A stretch of 64,000 bases of DNA from Edwardiiplasma whartonense (GTDB taxonomy: Bacteria > Bacillota_I > Bacilli_A > Mycoplasmatales > Mycoplasmataceae). The stretch lies in assembly GCF_023566315.1 (NCBI RefSeq), contig NZ_JAKNSU010000001.1, one strand, 5' to 3'. The translations under genes were made by a program, and so were the position numbers. The notes beneath the pieces are model-generated. The model was not told where the DNA came from, did not search any database, and saw nothing but the letters and a program-made list of their open reading frames with translations. Below are positions 1 to 10,350 of this stretch, piece by piece. The stretch's first letter is position 1, and the number at the start of each line of letters is the position of its first letter.

Positions 1-463
1 TTTGGACTTTCGCTCTTTTTTGTGCTCCTGAAGAAGTGTCTCCCTTCACTGCTGGTTCAGCTTCAATGATTTCCATTTCCACTTTATCTGGTAAGTCAAT
101 TCCTAAAATCTCTTCACCAAACTTTGTCATTTTTAACATCAAACCATCAGTGAGGAAGTTTAGTTCTCACGCCAAGTTTTGGTTTGGTAAAGAAAATTGA
201 TCATAGGTGTCGACATCCATCAAATAAACATCATTACCATCACTATATAAGTACTGAACATCAATCCGATCAATCATGGCTTTTTCCACTTTTTCACCAC
301 CAGTAAAAGTCATTTCTGTTCTTGCTCCAGAACGCATGTTCCGAACTTTAACTGTGACTTTACCTTGTTGACGACCAGTTTTAGAAAACGATTGTTCTAA
401 AACAATATAAACATTACCATCATAAATAAACGTCGTTCCTGGTCGTAGGTCATTAACTGACAT
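1..463 (-). CDS. efp: Elongation factor P (3' end outside window)
   Basis: EF-P binds ribosomes stalled on proline-rich stretches and helps peptide bond formation. About 154 residues are visible of a usual ~185; the C-terminus lies beyond the window edge. The start MSVNDLRPG has a good ribosome binding site (AAAGGAG, 9 bases upstream), and the KOW-like N-domain is followed by the central OB domain (YLYSDGNDVYLMD). One in-frame TGA is read as Trp after residue 98. The loop that normally carries the modified lysine reads SKTGRQQGK, so the tip residue is arginine (about residue 31) instead of the lysine of Bacillus-type EF-P. It lies 18 bases downstream of fmt on the same strand and is probably co-transcribed. 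Confidence 0.95.
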
Positions 464-481
464 CTTTGCATACTCCTTTTT

Positions 482-1462
482 TTACTTTGTTGTCTTGATT
501 ATATCAAAATTAACTCCGACATTAATATCTCTTAATTGATTGATAAAATAAGCACTTGCTAAGAGCATTTTCTTTCCTTGACGTTGAATTTCAAGAATTT
601 TAATGACTCCTTGTCCAGTTTGGACCATGATGCCTTCTTTGTCAATTCCGATAACGCTTCCAGGAATTCCTGATTCTTTGAAAAAAATATTTTCTGAGGG
701 TTCTACAATCCGCACAGTTTTAATCTTATAGCGCTGGTGATTCAATCATGAATAAGCAATTGGAGCAGGAGATAGTGCTCGCACTTGATTCTTAATTGTT
801 TCAGCAGATTGCGACCAATCAATTTGTTCTTCTTCAACACTAATAATTGGTGCATAAGAAACTTGACTTAAATCTTGTTCAATTGGTAAAAGCACACCTT
901 GATAAATCTTTTTTAAGTTATCAGTCAAAATCTTTTGACCCAAATGCGAAATTTTTAAAAATAAACTACCACTATCATCATTAGAATCAATCTTGGTTTT
1001 TAAAGTGGCAAAAACTGGACCTGCATCCATTCCTTGAACCATCCGCATTAAAGATACCCCAGTGGTAGTTTCCCCGTTCATAATTGCTCGTTGAATTGGT
1101 GCTCCGCCCCGATATTGAGGCAAAAGACTACCATGAACATTCAAAGCTTCACATTGAGCCAACTTAAGAATTTTTAACGGGATAAACTGCCCATATGCAC
1201 AAGTTAGCAAGAAATCAAACTTTAAGGTTTGCAACTGTGCATAAAGATCACTGATTTTTGAGGGTTGAAAACAAGTTAGATTGTGTTTTTGAGCACTTTC
1301 TTTCACAGCAGTCGGTGTTAAAACACGATTCCGCCCCTGAGGTTTATCTGGTTGAGAAATTACTCCGACCACTTCAACATCATCATTTAATATTAAACTT
1401 TCTAAGAGATCAGCAGCAATTGAGGGGGTTCCACAAAAAACAACTCGCATTTTTTTATTCAT
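482..1462 (-). CDS. fmt: Methionyl-tRNA formyltransferase
   Basis: Transfers a formyl group from 10-formyl-THF to initiator Met-tRNA. The 326-residue protein begins MNKKMRVVFCGTP and holds the family's N-terminal Rossmann-type domain, with the catalytic Asn-His-Asp set visible as LNVHGSLLPQYRGGAPIQ and GVSLMRMVQGMDAGP. The C-terminal domain follows an in-frame TGA (Trp) near residue 239. The start at 1462 is chosen because AAAGGTGAAG stands just upstream; the ATG at 1450 has no such site. The start overlaps the stop of the DUF2779 gene (ATGAATAA), so the two are translationally coupled. efp follows 18 bases downstream. Confidence 0.95.
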
Positions 1463-3611
1463 TAACTTCACCTTTTTTATATTCTTTAATCATTTCTTCT
1501 ACCCGCTTAAGGATAACTACCATCGCAAGTGTATCGCGATTACAATAAGCAATCATCGAAGGACGAATAATTTCTCATTGTCTATCAGTTAAATCACCAA
1601 CCACGAACTGACGAAAGGTTTGAGCTGCTTTATCACCCTTATTAATCACCAAATCATGATAATTAAAACTTGGTTCAAGTGCTGGTTGAGTCATTTTAAT
1701 TGAATAACTGCCGTGAAATTCTGGATGATAAATCAAAAACCAAGGGCGAAAAGGAGTAGTTGATCCCTTAAAAAAATCCATTAAGTCAATTGTATGGGTC
1801 GCAATATAAATCAAAGCAGGCGCAAAAACCGGAAATTCAACTGCTAAGTATTTTAAAACTGTTTGTTCAAAAGATTTATTATAAGCAACATAAACTCCTT
1901 CTTTACGAGTAAGCAACATGTCGTGAACAAAATTAATTAAGAAATCTGGACGAGGGTCGTTGCGACTTATCCTTGGCAAAAAATCATAATGATCCATTGT
2001 CGCAGGATTATTATAATCATAATTTTGATTATAAATAATATCAATTGAATATTGGAAGGGAATTTGTTGATAAGGGTTGGATTTTCAAAAATAAGGAACC
2101 GCAAATTTTGCTGTTTCAAAATCATACATATAGATATCTGTTGTTGTTTGATAATTTCTTAACACCTGGTGCAACTCTTCTAAATGGCCAGTATCAATAA
2201 TATCTTGATAATCAACTTTCTTCGAATGTTTTAAATAACTTTGATAAACTTGTAAAATTCGTTCGTGTTCGGGACGAAGAAAAGGTTTTTGTTCATTCTT
2301 ACTATTTACTTTCAAAGGCCACAGTTTTTTGGGAGTTTGTAATAAATCACTTAAATAAAGAAGTTTACTTTGATGATAAAACTCTGCTTTATCGCGATTT
2401 GAAAACGAACTTGAACCTGTTAAATTGAAAATGGTATCACCTTTTAAAGGCTCAAAGTAAGGAAGAACATGATAACAATAGCTTTCTTGATGTTTAGCTT
2501 TTTCACCAAATTTTCACCCAGTTTTAGGTTGATAAGACATTTTAGTTTCGCACAAGGGACGAGTCAATAAATGAAAAACGTGTTCAGAATCATTAATCGC
2601 AAGTTTCTCAGCTAAAAAACTAATCAAATCATCAATTGAACTCAAACTTAATAACTGGTGATAAGCGGTCAACAAGGTGATTGCTGGGGTCTTTTTTGTG
2701 GCACCCTTTCATTCATCATCAAGAACAAAAAGTTTTTCAAGATTAAGATCTTCTAAGACAGGATTACTAAATTCAGTTAATAACTTTTTTTCTTTAATAT
2801 AACTAACCACTTGTTCATAAGTTCAATCGTGATATTGTTGTTCAATTATCTTTGCTTGAGTTTTTAAATCAAGGTAATTTTTATATCCAAAAACATACTC
2901 TTTGTTTAAATGACAAATATAAATATTGTTAACTTCAATCCCGTTTTTTTCTAGAACAAAGACTTGGTAAACTAAATCAAAAAAGTGTTCTGGTTTAATT
3001 TTTGAAGTCCCCTTAACTTCATAAATATTGACTTTATGATTATCTAAAACTTCTAAAACATCACACCGAGTCTTTAAATGGTGGTGGTCAAACTCAAAAG
3101 CAGCTTCATAAAGATATTGGTATTGTTTGGCACCTTTCTTAAAAACTTCACTAGTTCTTTTTAGGGCAGCTTCAAAGTTCAAATGGCTCAAATCTAATTC
3201 TTGTTTTTGAATTTGGTTTTTTTGATTTGCTTGAAAAAGTTTTCACCCAAATAATTCCCGCGCTTTTTCTCCAACCATGTTCCCATCAGTAATGCTATCA
3301 CCTTGATAAATTTCAAAATCAAACCCATTAATATCTGCTCATGCTGCTTCTCAAGCTCTTAAACCTTCAAGATCATTTTCGCTCTCAAAAATCGCTTTAA
3401 AAGCTTCAAATAAATTAATTGAAGCCGTGTTGTCATCAAACTCACTGTCACTTTCAACATTAAGATCAATCTTAAAGCTAAGTTTCAATTCTCGATTAAA
3501 CTCTCGAGCTAAATTGAAGTTAGCAGGAGAATGCATTACCCATGCTTCTTTTAAACAAGTAGTATAAGCTCGTTTAAAATCTTCTTTACTTATGTGGGTT
3601 GGATAAATCAA
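1455..3611 (-). CDS. DUF2779 protein: RecB-like nuclease plus DEDDy-type exonuclease
   Basis: A 718-residue protein of the DUF2779 family, common in Mollicutes and without an assigned role that I know of. The N-terminal third looks like a Cas4/RecB-type PD-(D/E)xK nuclease: RCDVLEV, then IYEVKGTS, then a helix YQVFVLEKNGI. The C-terminal ~240 residues look like an RNase H-fold exonuclease with three acidic motifs: YMYDFETAKF, YVAYNKSFEQ and YCNRDTLAMV. That pairing suggests DNA or RNA end processing; this is inference. Several in-frame TGA codons read as Trp. I place the start at a TTG preceded by AAAGGAGG with an 8-base spacer, giving MIYPTHISKEDF; an ATG at 3653 is possible but has a poor binding site. 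The stop overlaps fmt. Confidence 0.8.
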
Positions 3612-3662
3612 ACTCGAACCCTCCTTTACAAACAAAAATGACCCAAAGGTCATGGTGTAAAA

Positions 3663-4283
3663 CTACTCTTTACGACGAGAAGGAATAAACTTTTCACCCT
3701 CAACCTTACTTGGTCGATCGTTTAAAGCACTCTTTTTATTAGCAGCTTTTGTAGCCTTAGAAGTTTTTTTAGCAACAGCTAATTCTTTTTTTCTAGTTTC
3801 TTTCAATTCACGTTCTTTACTGCGTTCTTCACGTTTAAGAATTTCTTTTTCTTTTTTAGTTAACTTAATTTCTTTTTCTGCAATCGCAATCCGACGTTTG
3901 GTTGCATCAAGTTCTAAAAGTCCATTAACTTTTCATTCCGTATTATAGTTTTTTTTATCAATCTTATGAGTGATTCCTTCGATTTCATAAGCACGAGTTT
4001 CTTTCACTTGATTAGTTTTAGGTTCAACTAAATCAACGACAACATCAAAAACATCACGATACTTGTATTCTGCTCCTTTACGAGCATAAACTTTTTCAAA
4101 ATCAATTCTTAAGTTTTTTTGATTATCGTTTTGGGCAATATATTGTTTAATTGCTTCTCGAACTTCTTTTTTTCGTTTTGAACGTTCCTTTTTTGAAGCT
4201 TTTCTTCCAGTAATGGTGGTAACAATAATAAAAACAATAATTACAACCACAACTAAAATTAAAACTATATTAATTGTACTCAA
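3663..4283 (-). CDS. Membrane-anchored basic protein, unknown function
   Basis: A 206-residue protein with one N-terminal membrane segment (about residues 5-25, rich in V and I, from INIVLILVV), followed by a strongly basic cytoplasmic part. Residues ~30-115 form a compact region with YARKGAEYKYRDVFDVV and an aromatic/acidic pattern. One TGA is read as Trp near residue 117, and the last ~90 residues are a Lys/Glu/Arg-rich helix, probably coiled coil. It lies upstream of the DUF2779 gene, about 50 bases before that gene's preferred start. I do not recognise a family. The basic coiled tail could bind nucleic acid, but nothing proves this. Confidence 0.7.
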
Positions 4284-4342
4284 GTTAACTTCCCTTCCCT
4301 AATTTCAGCACTATTATAATTATACCAATTACTGAACTTTTT

Positions 4343-5473
4343 TTATTTATTAATACTTTCAATAATTCCGCCTCCAAGACACAACTCATTTAAATAGAAA
4401 ACTGCTTCTTGTCCTTCAGTAACTGCTTTAACATTGTCATAATTCACTAAATAATTTCCGTTATCTTGACGAATTAATTCTACATTTTCATCTTTTTGGC
4501 GATAACGAAATTTCGCACTACATTTAAAACGATTAACATCTAACTGATAATCAGTTAGATTAACAATTCAATTTAATTCACCAATTATCGCAGAAGATGA
4601 ATAAAGATAACTTTGATCAGAGGCTGGAGCTACATAAAGAATTTGGTTGTCTAAATCTTTTTTAGCTACATACATTGGTTCTGCTTGACCACCAAGGTTT
4701 AAGCCTTTTCTTTGACCAATCGTATAGTACATAATCCCGATATGTTCACCAACAATTTCACCAGTTTTAATATTGACAATTTTTCCTGGACGATTAGGAA
4801 TATAGTTTTGTAAAAATTCAGCAAAATTTCTTTCACCAATAAAACAAATTCCAGTTGAATCTTTTTTGTTAGCTGTAATCAAATCGTGTTCTTGAGCAAT
4901 TTGACGAACCCTACTTTTTTTTAAGTCTTGCAAAGGAAAAAGTGTTTTACTGATTTGAGATTGTGATAATTGACACAAGAAATAAGTCTGATCTTTATTT
5001 TCATCAGCTGCTTTAAATAGTTCAAATTGACAAGTTTCAGGATTATACCTAGTTCCTGCATAATGTCCCATGGCAATATAATCAGCACCTAATTTTTCAA
5101 CAGCATAATTTAAAAATTGGTCAAATTTAATATATTTATTGCACAAAATATCAGGATTTGGTGTTCTTCCCTTTTCATATTCTTTCAAAAAATAGGCAAA
5201 CACGTAATCTCAATATTCTTGGATAAAATCAACTCGATGTAATTTAATTCCCAATTTATTGGCTACTTTTAAAGCATCAAGATAGTCAATTTCTTGAGGA
5301 CACATATCATCAACTTGATTATTATTACCCAAAAAATCATTATTAGCATTAGAGTCCCAATTACGCATAAAAAAACCCTCTACTTGATAACCTTGTTCTT
5401 GTAATAATAAAGCCGCTACTGAAGAATCAACTCCCCCACTTAAACCAACCACTACTTTTTTCTTTTTGTTCAT
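4343..5473 (-). CDS. mnmA: tRNA 2-thiouridylase MnmA
   Basis: Forms 2-thiouridine at position 34 of tRNA-Lys, -Glu and -Gln using ATP and sulfur from a cysteine desulfurase relay. The 376-residue protein has the PP-loop GLSGGVDSSVAA near its start. The two catalytic cysteines are visible, one in DILCNKYIKF and one in STGICFIGERNF. TGA codons at 5210-5212 and 4568-4570 read as Trp and split the frame only under the standard code. Start ATG 5473 (MNKKKKVVVGLSGG) matches family length; an in-frame GTG at 5491 is the alternative. A terminator-like hairpin separates it from dnaJ upstream. Confidence 0.95.
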
Positions 5474-5560
5474 GAGTCCGCTTGTTAACACTTTCTACTT
5501 TCTTTTTCTTAGTAAAGATTTTAACATCTCGCTAGAAATTTTCACAATTCCTGTTCAAAC

Positions 5561-5600
5561 AAAAATAGCAACCAAAGCCAAATTTTAATTGCTATTTTGC
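5561..5600 (-). terminator. Rho-independent terminator after dnaJ
   Basis: A 10-bp stem (AAAATAGCAA at 5562-5571 against TTGCTATTTT at 5589-5598) is followed on the minus strand by a run of T. It lies 45 bases past the dnaJ stop and probably ends the hrcA-grpE-dnaK-dnaJ transcript. Confidence 0.75.
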
Positions 5601-5644
5601 CTTAATTAACTAGACCAAATCAAAACCAGCTCATCAAATCATTC

Positions 5645-6760
5645 TTACAATTTATTAGTTGGTTTAAAATCTGTTTCTTGATCGATATTTTCTAAAACTT
5701 CTTTTTCTTTGGTTGAAAGACTGCTTGGAATTACTAAGTTAAAAATTAATTTCAAATCACCACGTCGAACAGAAGAAGAGTTGACATATAATCCTCGGTT
5801 CTTAACGTTAATAACATCATTATTTTTAATTCCTCTAGGAAGTTTAATTTTCACAATTCCATCCAAAGTTTCGACTTCGACAGTTTTGTTTAATAAGGCA
5901 TCAAGATAACTAACATTATAAATCTGGTGCAGAGTATCATCAGCACCAAGATAAAGACTTGGGGATTTTTTTACGCTAATGTTAATATAAACATCACCAT
6001 TTTGACCACCATTTAAAGAAGCGTTTCCACTTCCTTGAAGAAATAATTGTTGATTTGGTCTTAAACCTTTAGGAATATTTAAATCTAAAGTTTCACTTTT
6101 TTCCAAATAACCATGACCGTGACAATCTTTACATTTATTTTTAATAATTTTTCCTGAACCGTGACAATCAGGACAAGTAACAGACTGATTAATCATTAAA
6201 GGTCCCAGATTACGAGCTTCAGTAATTGTTCCTTGCCCGTGACAACGAGTACATTTCACCACATCATCAGGATTTTTTGCTCCAGTTCCGTGACAAGTAG
6301 CACAAGTTCGCAAAACTCGAATCTTCTCCTGTTTTTTTGTGCCAAAAACCAACTCTTTAAACGTTAATTCTAATTCTAAAAAAACATCAGTACCTTTTAC
6401 TGCTCGTGAATAGCGATTTTCTCTCCCTTGATGATTAGTATTTCCAAAAAAAGAGGAAAAGATATCCCCAAAACCACCCATGTCGTTAAAGAATTCGCCA
6501 AAGTCTTGAAAGCCACTTCCAGCAAAGCTGTTATTATCAAAAGCAGCAAAACCAAATTGGTCATACTTTGCTCGTTTATCTTTATCCAATAAAACTTCTG
6601 CGGCCTCAGAAATTTCTTTAAACCTTTCTTCAGCACCTGGTTCTTTATTTAAATCTGGATGATATTTTTTTGCAAGGTTACGATAAGCTTTCTTTATTTC
6701 TTGCTCGCTCGCACCCTTGTTTACTCCCAACACTTCATAATAATCTTTCTTACTAGCCAT
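5645..6760 (-). CDS. dnaJ: Chaperone DnaJ (Hsp40)
   Basis: Co-chaperone that delivers substrates to DnaK and stimulates its ATPase. It is a full 371-residue type I DnaJ: J domain with HPD (YHPDLNKEP, residues ~34-42), Gly/Phe-rich linker (NSFAGSGFQDFGEFF), four CxxCxGxG zinc repeats (CATCHGTG, CTRCHGQG, CPDCHGSG, CKDCHGHG) and the C-terminal substrate-binding barrels. There is no in-frame TGA. It is the last gene of the hrcA-grpE-dnaK-dnaJ unit, 59 bases after dnaK, and so should be heat-inducible through the CIRCE operator ahead of hrcA. Confidence 0.97.
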   Translation of the reverse strand: MASKKDYYEVLGVNKGASEQEIKKAYRNLAKKYHPDLNKEPGAEERFKEISEAAEVLLDKDKRAKYDQFGFAAFDNNSFAGSGFQDFGEFFNDMGGFGDIFSSFFGNTNHQGRENRYSRAVKGTDVFLELELTFKELVFGTKKQEKIRVLRTCATCHGTGAKNPDDVVKCTRCHGQGTITEARNLGPLMINQSVTCPDCHGSGKIIKNKCKDCHGHGYLEKSETLDLNIPKGLRPNQQLFLQGSGNASLNGGQNGDVYINISVKKSPSLYLGADDTLHQIYNVSYLDALLNKTVEVETLDGIVKIKLPRGIKNNDVINVKNRGLYVNSSSVRRGDLKLIFNLVIPSSLSTKEKEVLENIDQETDFKPTNKL

Positions 6761-6819
6761 TCATTAATCTCCTCTTAATCAAAATAATAGATAGAATTAA
6801 CTTCTATCTATTACAAGTT

Positions 6820-8604
6820 TTATTCGTTCTTATCATCAGAACTTTGTTCATCAGGATTTGAAGTTTGAGCAGCTTGAGCTTGAGCAAATTCAGCAGCAGT
6901 AGCCATCATTTTTTCAAGATCATTCATCCGTTTTTCTAACTCTTCATATTTTTCTTCTGTAATTAGTTTACGAATATCAGCGATTAATTTTTCTGCCTCA
7001 ACTTTCTGATCAGCAGTAATTGCTTCACCAGCTTCCTTGATTGATGATTCAATGACATTAGCATAACCCTCTGCTTTATTCTTTAGCTCAATCTGACTAC
7101 GTTTCTTGTTATCAACTTCGGCATTTTCTTCAGCTTCTTTAATCATTTTTTCAATATCAGCATCACTTAAATTTCCTGAGTTAGAAATAGTAACTGATTT
7201 TTCTTCACCAGTTCCTTTATCTTTAGCTACTACAGAGACAATTCCATTAGCATCGATTTTAAAAGTAACTTCAATTTGAGGCACTCCTTTTGGAGCTGGC
7301 TTAATTCCACTTAACTCAAAACGACCCAATGATTTATTATCAACAGCCATCGGACGTTCTCCTTGAAGAACGTTAATATCAACAGCTGGTTGATTGTCAG
7401 CAGCAGTTGAAAAAATTTGTGATTTTTCAGTTGGAATGGTGGTATTTCGATCAATTAATTTAGTCATAACTCCACCCATTGTTTCAATCCCTAAAGAAAG
7501 TGGGGTTACATCCAACAACAACACATCACTAACATCACCCGCTAACACTCCTCCTTGAATCGCAGCTCCAATTGCTACAACTTCATCAGGGTTAATACTG
7601 CGGTTTGGTTTCTTACCTAATTCTTTTTCAACCATTGCTTGCACAGCAGGAATTCTTGTTGAACCACCAACTAATAAAACTTCATTAATGTCTTTAGGAG
7701 TTAATTTGGCTTCTTTTAAAGCATCCCGTACTGGTTGAGCAGTTCTTTCTACTAAATCTTTAGTCATCTTATCAAATTCAGCTCTAGTCAAAACTGTTGA
7801 AAAGTTAACTGGTCCTTGTTGATTCATCGCAATAAAGGGCAAGTTGATTTCAGTTTGTGCTTGCGAAGAAAGGTTAATCTTCGCTTTTTCAGCTTCATCT
7901 TTCAAACGTTGTTTAGCCATTTTATCATTGGTCAAATCAACACTTGATTCAGTTTTAATCTTAGCGATTAACCAATCGATAACCTTTTGATCAAAATCAT
8001 CTCCTCCTAAACTGTTATCCCCAGAAGTTGCTAATACCTCAAAAGTTCCATCCGCTAAATCAAGTACAGAAACATCAAAAGTTCCTCCTCCCAAGTCATA
8101 AACAAGAACTTTTTCTTCTTGGTTTTTGTTTTCTAACCCATAAGCTAGCGCAGCAGCAGTTGGTTCATTGATAATTCTTTCAACAGTTAACCCAGCAATT
8201 GCTCCTGCATCTTTAGTTGCTTTTCTTTGAGCATCATTAAAGTAAGCAGGAACAGTAATTACTGCCTTAGTAACTGGTTGACCCATTTTGTCTTCAGCAT
8301 ATCTTTTCATATATCTTAAAATCTCTGCTGAAATTTGTTCAGGACTATAATCCTTGTTATTGACATGGATTTTTTCATTAGTTCCCATTTTTCTTTTAAC
8401 TGAAATTACTGTATCAGGATTAGTGACCGCTTGTCTTTTAGCAGCTCCACCAACAATCACTTCTCCGTTTTTAAAAGCAACAACTGAAGGAGTGGTTCTT
8501 TGCCCTTCTGGATTTTCTAAAACTGCTGGTTTTCCACCTTCTAAAATAGCAACAACTGAATTTGTTGTTCCTAAGTCAATTCCAATAATTAATTCTTTTG
8601 CCAT
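6820..8604 (-). CDS. dnaK: Chaperone DnaK (Hsp70)
   Basis: ATP-driven chaperone for nascent and misfolded proteins. The 594-residue protein starts MAKELIIGIDLGTTNS with the phosphate-1 loop. Further ATPase motifs are VYDLGGGTFDVS and VLLVGGSTRIPA, followed by the linker VLLLDVTPLS and the substrate-binding domain. The C-terminal lid ends in an acidic tail (PDEQSSDDKNE). Length and motifs are normal for Gram-positive DnaK. AAAGGAGAAG precedes the ATG. It stands 30 bases after grpE in the CIRCE-controlled unit. Confidence 0.98.
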   Translation of the reverse strand: MAKELIIGIDLGTTNSVVAILEGGKPAVLENPEGQRTTPSVVAFKNGEVIVGGAAKRQAVTNPDTVISVKRKMGTNEKIHVNNKDYSPEQISAEILRYMKRYAEDKMGQPVTKAVITVPAYFNDAQRKATKDAGAIAGLTVERIINEPTAAALAYGLENKNQEEKVLVYDLGGGTFDVSVLDLADGTFEVLATSGDNSLGGDDFDQKVIDWLIAKIKTESSVDLTNDKMAKQRLKDEAEKAKINLSSQAQTEINLPFIAMNQQGPVNFSTVLTRAEFDKMTKDLVERTAQPVRDALKEAKLTPKDINEVLLVGGSTRIPAVQAMVEKELGKKPNRSINPDEVVAIGAAIQGGVLAGDVSDVLLLDVTPLSLGIETMGGVMTKLIDRNTTIPTEKSQIFSTAADNQPAVDINVLQGERPMAVDNKSLGRFELSGIKPAPKGVPQIEVTFKIDANGIVSVVAKDKGTGEEKSVTISNSGNLSDADIEKMIKEAEENAEVDNKKRSQIELKNKAEGYANVIESSIKEAGEAITADQKVEAEKLIADIRKLITEEKYEELEKRMNDLEKMMATAAEFAQAQAAQTSNPDEQSSDDKNE

Positions 8605-8634
8605 AATATCTTCTCCTTTATCGATTTATTTTCT

Positions 8635-9240
8635 CTATTTTGCAACTTTTACTTTACCATGAAGTAAAACTTCATCATAAATTAAATAAGCATTACTAAT
8701 TGTTTCTACTACCTTACTACTTTGGATAGTAGTGCTTTCGATTTGTTCAACCGCTTCCATAATTTTAGAATCAAAGTCATCACCAATAGAAATTTTTACC
8801 TCTTTAATTCCCGCTTCTGCTAAAGAATGATCCAATTTAGTAATAATCATTTCAAAACCTTTTAAATAATTTTTCACTTCTTCAGAAGCATTATTTTCAG
8901 AAGTAGCTAAAACTTTTTTAAACAAGTCAATATCTGGAACAATCAATTCACCAAGTTTTCTTGCTCCATATTTGCGTAACTTTCTTTCAATCTCCTCGCG
9001 CCGATTAAGCATATTACGATTATCAGCCACTTGGTACAAAATCTTCTCATTTAAATCAGTAATCACATCCATTTGTTGATCGATTTTTTGCTTTAAAAGC
9101 TGATAGTCAGGATTATCAGCATTTCTTGCCAACAAATCATCAACTTGTTGATCAAAATCTTTCTCAACAAACTCTTCGTCTTGATGATTCACTTCATCAG
9201 AGTTCGATGTTTGTTTAATTTCTTGTTCTTCTTTTTCCAT
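8635..9240 (-). CDS. grpE: Nucleotide exchange factor GrpE
   Basis: Releases ADP from DnaK. The 201-residue protein has an acidic, poorly ordered N-terminus (EKEEQEIKQTSNSDEVNHQ), a long helix with DNRNMLNRREEIERKLRKYG typical of the GrpE dimer, and a C-terminal beta domain (VSIGDDFDSKIMEAVEQ; family members have a related Asp-His pattern). Start ATG 9240 is chosen because AAAGGGATATTT precedes it; upstream in-frame codons run back into hrcA. It follows hrcA by 13 bases. Confidence 0.93.
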   Translation of the reverse strand: MEKEEQEIKQTSNSDEVNHQDEEFVEKDFDQQVDDLLARNADNPDYQLLKQKIDQQMDVITDLNEKILYQVADNRNMLNRREEIERKLRKYGARKLGELIVPDIDLFKKVLATSENNASEEVKNYLKGFEMIITKLDHSLAEAGIKEVKISIGDDFDSKIMEAVEQIESTTIQSSKVVETISNAYLIYDEVLLHGKVKVAK

Positions 9241-9253
9241 AAATATCCCTTTC

Positions 9254-10294
9254 TTAATTATTGCCCTGTAACCCATTAATTTTTTTTATTAAAAAGTTTA
9301 ATAAAAGGTTAGCTTCATCATAACGCATCCGCTTTGGACCAATTAAGGTAATAATGTTTTTCTGTGAACCTTGCCCATCAATTTCTGCTCCAATAATTGC
9401 AACATCATCAGTTTCTTTCAAATTAGGATTAATTTCCAAACCAATCTTAGTACGAATATGAACATTTTTTTTAGAACTTTGATAATTATAATCAAACCAT
9501 TCAAAGGGAGAAACATTTGCAATAATAGTCATAATATTTTTAATTTTCTCAACATCCATAAACTCAGGATTAACTAAAACATTATTCAAACCCACAGTTT
9601 GCGTTTTAACCTTGCTCTGTTCTAAAATTGCGTTAATGAATTGGGAGAAAAATGCCTCATAATCTTTAATTGAAATTTTTAAATTACTCCCAACATCATC
9701 AATTACACTCTTGGATAAATGTTTTACTTTGGTTTCAGTTAAATTGTCATTAAACAAGTTAATTGCAATCTTTAAATCATTAAGTACTCCGTGATCAAGA
9801 TAAAACACCTTACTAATCACCTGACCATTACTCAAAATGAAGATAACTGAAGCTGAACCGCTTTCTAAAGGAATCATTTCAATTTTTTTAATCTTCAAAT
9901 CATCAACTTCATCTCTTTGAGAAATTACTGCCACTAAATTGGTCATATCACTAATAATTTGTGAAGAACGCATAATAATCTGGTCAATTGAATAATTTCG
10001 ATTTGAAAAGAGTTCGTCAATTTGTTGAAATAAGGAACCATCAAAAGATGATTGGTTCATCAAATTATCAACATAATAACGATATCCTCTAGTCGAAGGG
10101 ATTCTTCCCGAGGAGGTATGGGGTTTTTCTAGAAAATCATGATTTTCTAGAATCGCACACTCGCTGCGAATCGTAGCTGATGAAATTTCATTATCCATCA
10201 ACTCCATAATTTTCTTTGATCCAACTGGTTGTGCAGTCCTAGTATACTCATCAACGATAATTTTTAAAATCGTCTCTTCACGTGCCGTAATCAT
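9254..10294 (-). CDS. hrcA: Heat-inducible transcription repressor HrcA
   Basis: Repressor that binds CIRCE operators and needs GroEL-type folding help in the classical model. The 346-residue protein has an N-terminal winged helix-turn-helix (residues 1-75: ILKIIVDEYTRTAQPVGSKK, then SSATIRSECAILE) and the GAF-like dimer domain (DLTNLVAVISQ-like stretch, ending IGPKRMRYDEANLLL). The start has a strong AAGGAGG 6 bases upstream. A CIRCE element and a good promoter lie directly upstream, so it probably represses itself and grpE-dnaK-dnaJ. A perfect 26-bp palindrome lies inside the coding region (10127-10152). Confidence 0.96.
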   Translation of the reverse strand: MITAREETILKIIVDEYTRTAQPVGSKKIMELMDNEISSATIRSECAILENHDFLEKPHTSSGRIPSTRGYRYYVDNLMNQSSFDGSLFQQIDELFSNRNYSIDQIIMRSSQIISDMTNLVAVISQRDEVDDLKIKKIEMIPLESGSASVIFILSNGQVISKVFYLDHGVLNDLKIAINLFNDNLTETKVKHLSKSVIDDVGSNLKISIKDYEAFFSQFINAILEQSKVKTQTVGLNNVLVNPEFMDVEKIKNIMTIIANVSPFEWFDYNYQSSKKNVHIRTKIGLEINPNLKETDDVAIIGAEIDGQGSQKNIITLIGPKRMRYDEANLLLNFLIKKINGLQGNN

Positions 10295-10321
10295 GGAATC
10301 CCTCCTTCCAAAATTACTTTC

Positions 10322-10350
10322 ATTATATAATTAGCACTTAAATTAATCAA
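10322..10350 (-). promoter_or_regulatory. hrcA operon promoter
   Basis: On the minus strand a -35 TTGATT (10345-10350) and a -10 TATAAT (10322-10327) are separated by 17 bases. The -35 and spacer are covered by the CIRCE operator, so HrcA binding would block polymerase. Confidence 0.85.

Noticed and set aside
1258..1548. Plus-strand open frames opposite fmt, dnaK, clpB and other genes
   Set aside because: They are shadows of strong minus-strand genes, without ribosome binding sites or recognisable domains.
4343..5473. Apparent split mnmA, and likewise nadE, recA, guaA, argS, clpB and the ABC genes
   Set aside because: The breaks are in-frame TGA codons at positions where Trp fits the family; no frameshift is needed.
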